DNA of 64,000 nt from Eucommia ulmoides. Its lineage: Eukaryota > Streptophyta > Magnoliopsida > Garryales > Eucommiaceae. The DNA is taken from contig CM028326.1 of the NCBI GenBank assembly GCA_016647705.1, positions 682,001 through 746,000 of the forward strand, given 5' to 3'. Below, piece after piece: positions 63,708-64,000 of the stretch. Below the pieces are notes generated by a model. That model did no database searches and was not told the DNA's origin. It worked only from the letters and a program-made list of their open reading frames with translations. The translations under genes and the position numbers were made by a program. How positions within the stretch are numbered: position 1 is the stretch's first letter; every line of letters starts with the position of its first letter.

Positions 63708-64000
63708 ACCACTACATCACCACCACCCGTCCACGCACCCATCCACTGACATACAAGCTAGCTAGGCAACCACCACTATAATGACAAGATTATCTTCTGA
63801 GTTGCACCAGGTGGTCCAGATCCTCACCACCACTCCATTCCACCATTTTAACATCGTTTTTGGGTGCATGCATGAATAGCTGAGCTTGCCTGTGTTTCTA
63901 GGGTTTGGCGAAGAGAGAGATTAAGGAGGGAAAGAATTAAAATACCTACGTCCAACGTTGTGGAATAAGAAGTAGAATTTTCTTGTTCAATATTCTCTTG
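63708..64000. other. Intergenic to the right edge
   Basis: CCACC-rich and then GC-moderate sequence (GGTGGTCCAGATCC, TGCATGCATGAATAGC); no gene can be supported before the window ends. Confidence 0.4.

Overview
This is a gene-sparse, strongly AT-rich stretch of plant nuclear chromosome, almost certainly from a (probably woody) eudicot. The evidence is seven recognisable plant genes with canonical GT-AG introns, GA/CT-rich leaders, and a dense cover of plant-type mobile elements: solo LTRs, a TRIM, Helitron ends, hAT, Tourist-like and Mutator-like MITEs, an Au SINE and at least three other SINE families, and LINE tails. I cannot name the species.

Genes from left to right. (1) A DUF3537 gustatory-receptor-like membrane protein (minus, 4 exons, 1087-5270). 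(2) An intronless ERF3-type AP2/ERF repressor with an EAR motif (minus, 13307-13984). (3) A secreted GH9 endo-beta-1,4-glucanase (minus, 8 exons, 17542-21759) with an apparent one-base frameshift in exon 4. (4) A SUMO gene (plus, 3 exons, 27332-29245) with an unusual Asn-Gln repeat near its N terminus. (5) A TRICHOME BIREFRINGENCE-LIKE putative wall-polysaccharide O-acetyltransferase (plus, 5 exons, 43999-47580). (6) A LEA/seed-maturation protein of the SBP65-like kind (plus, 2 exons, 49330-50466) with ABRE/G-box elements upstream. (7) A single-exon multi-pass membrane protein of the plant 'adenylate-forming reductase-like' family (minus, 54992-56623). They are unrelated, each with its own promoter, as is normal in plants. 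Two touch cell-wall polysaccharide (GH9, TBL), two look stress or hormone related (ERF3, LEA), and one is the protein modifier SUMO.

The rest is mobile-element sediment, and much of it can be ordered in time by nesting and target-site duplications (TSDs). A 3.0-kb Helitron (31901-34931) sits between two near-identical 228-bp copies of its flank. A hAT element (6921-8183) and a solo LTR (9364-10023) each lie inside a Mutator-like MITE. A poly(A)-tailed retroposon at 35.8-36.7 kb was later split by another solo LTR. A 2.6-kb solo LTR (61064-63702) has a perfect TSD. Introns of the DUF3537, GH9, SUMO and TBL genes are inflated by MITEs and SINEs, and the putative TATA box of SUMO lies in the end of a Mutator-like MITE.

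I found no CRISPR array, viral or toxin gene cluster, and no convincing new biochemical system. The most interesting signals are the Helitron flank duplication with exon-like segments inside, the GNRA-type hairpin array inside the large solo LTR, the palindrome-rich Mutator-like MITE family, the SUMO N-terminal repeat and the GH9 frameshift.
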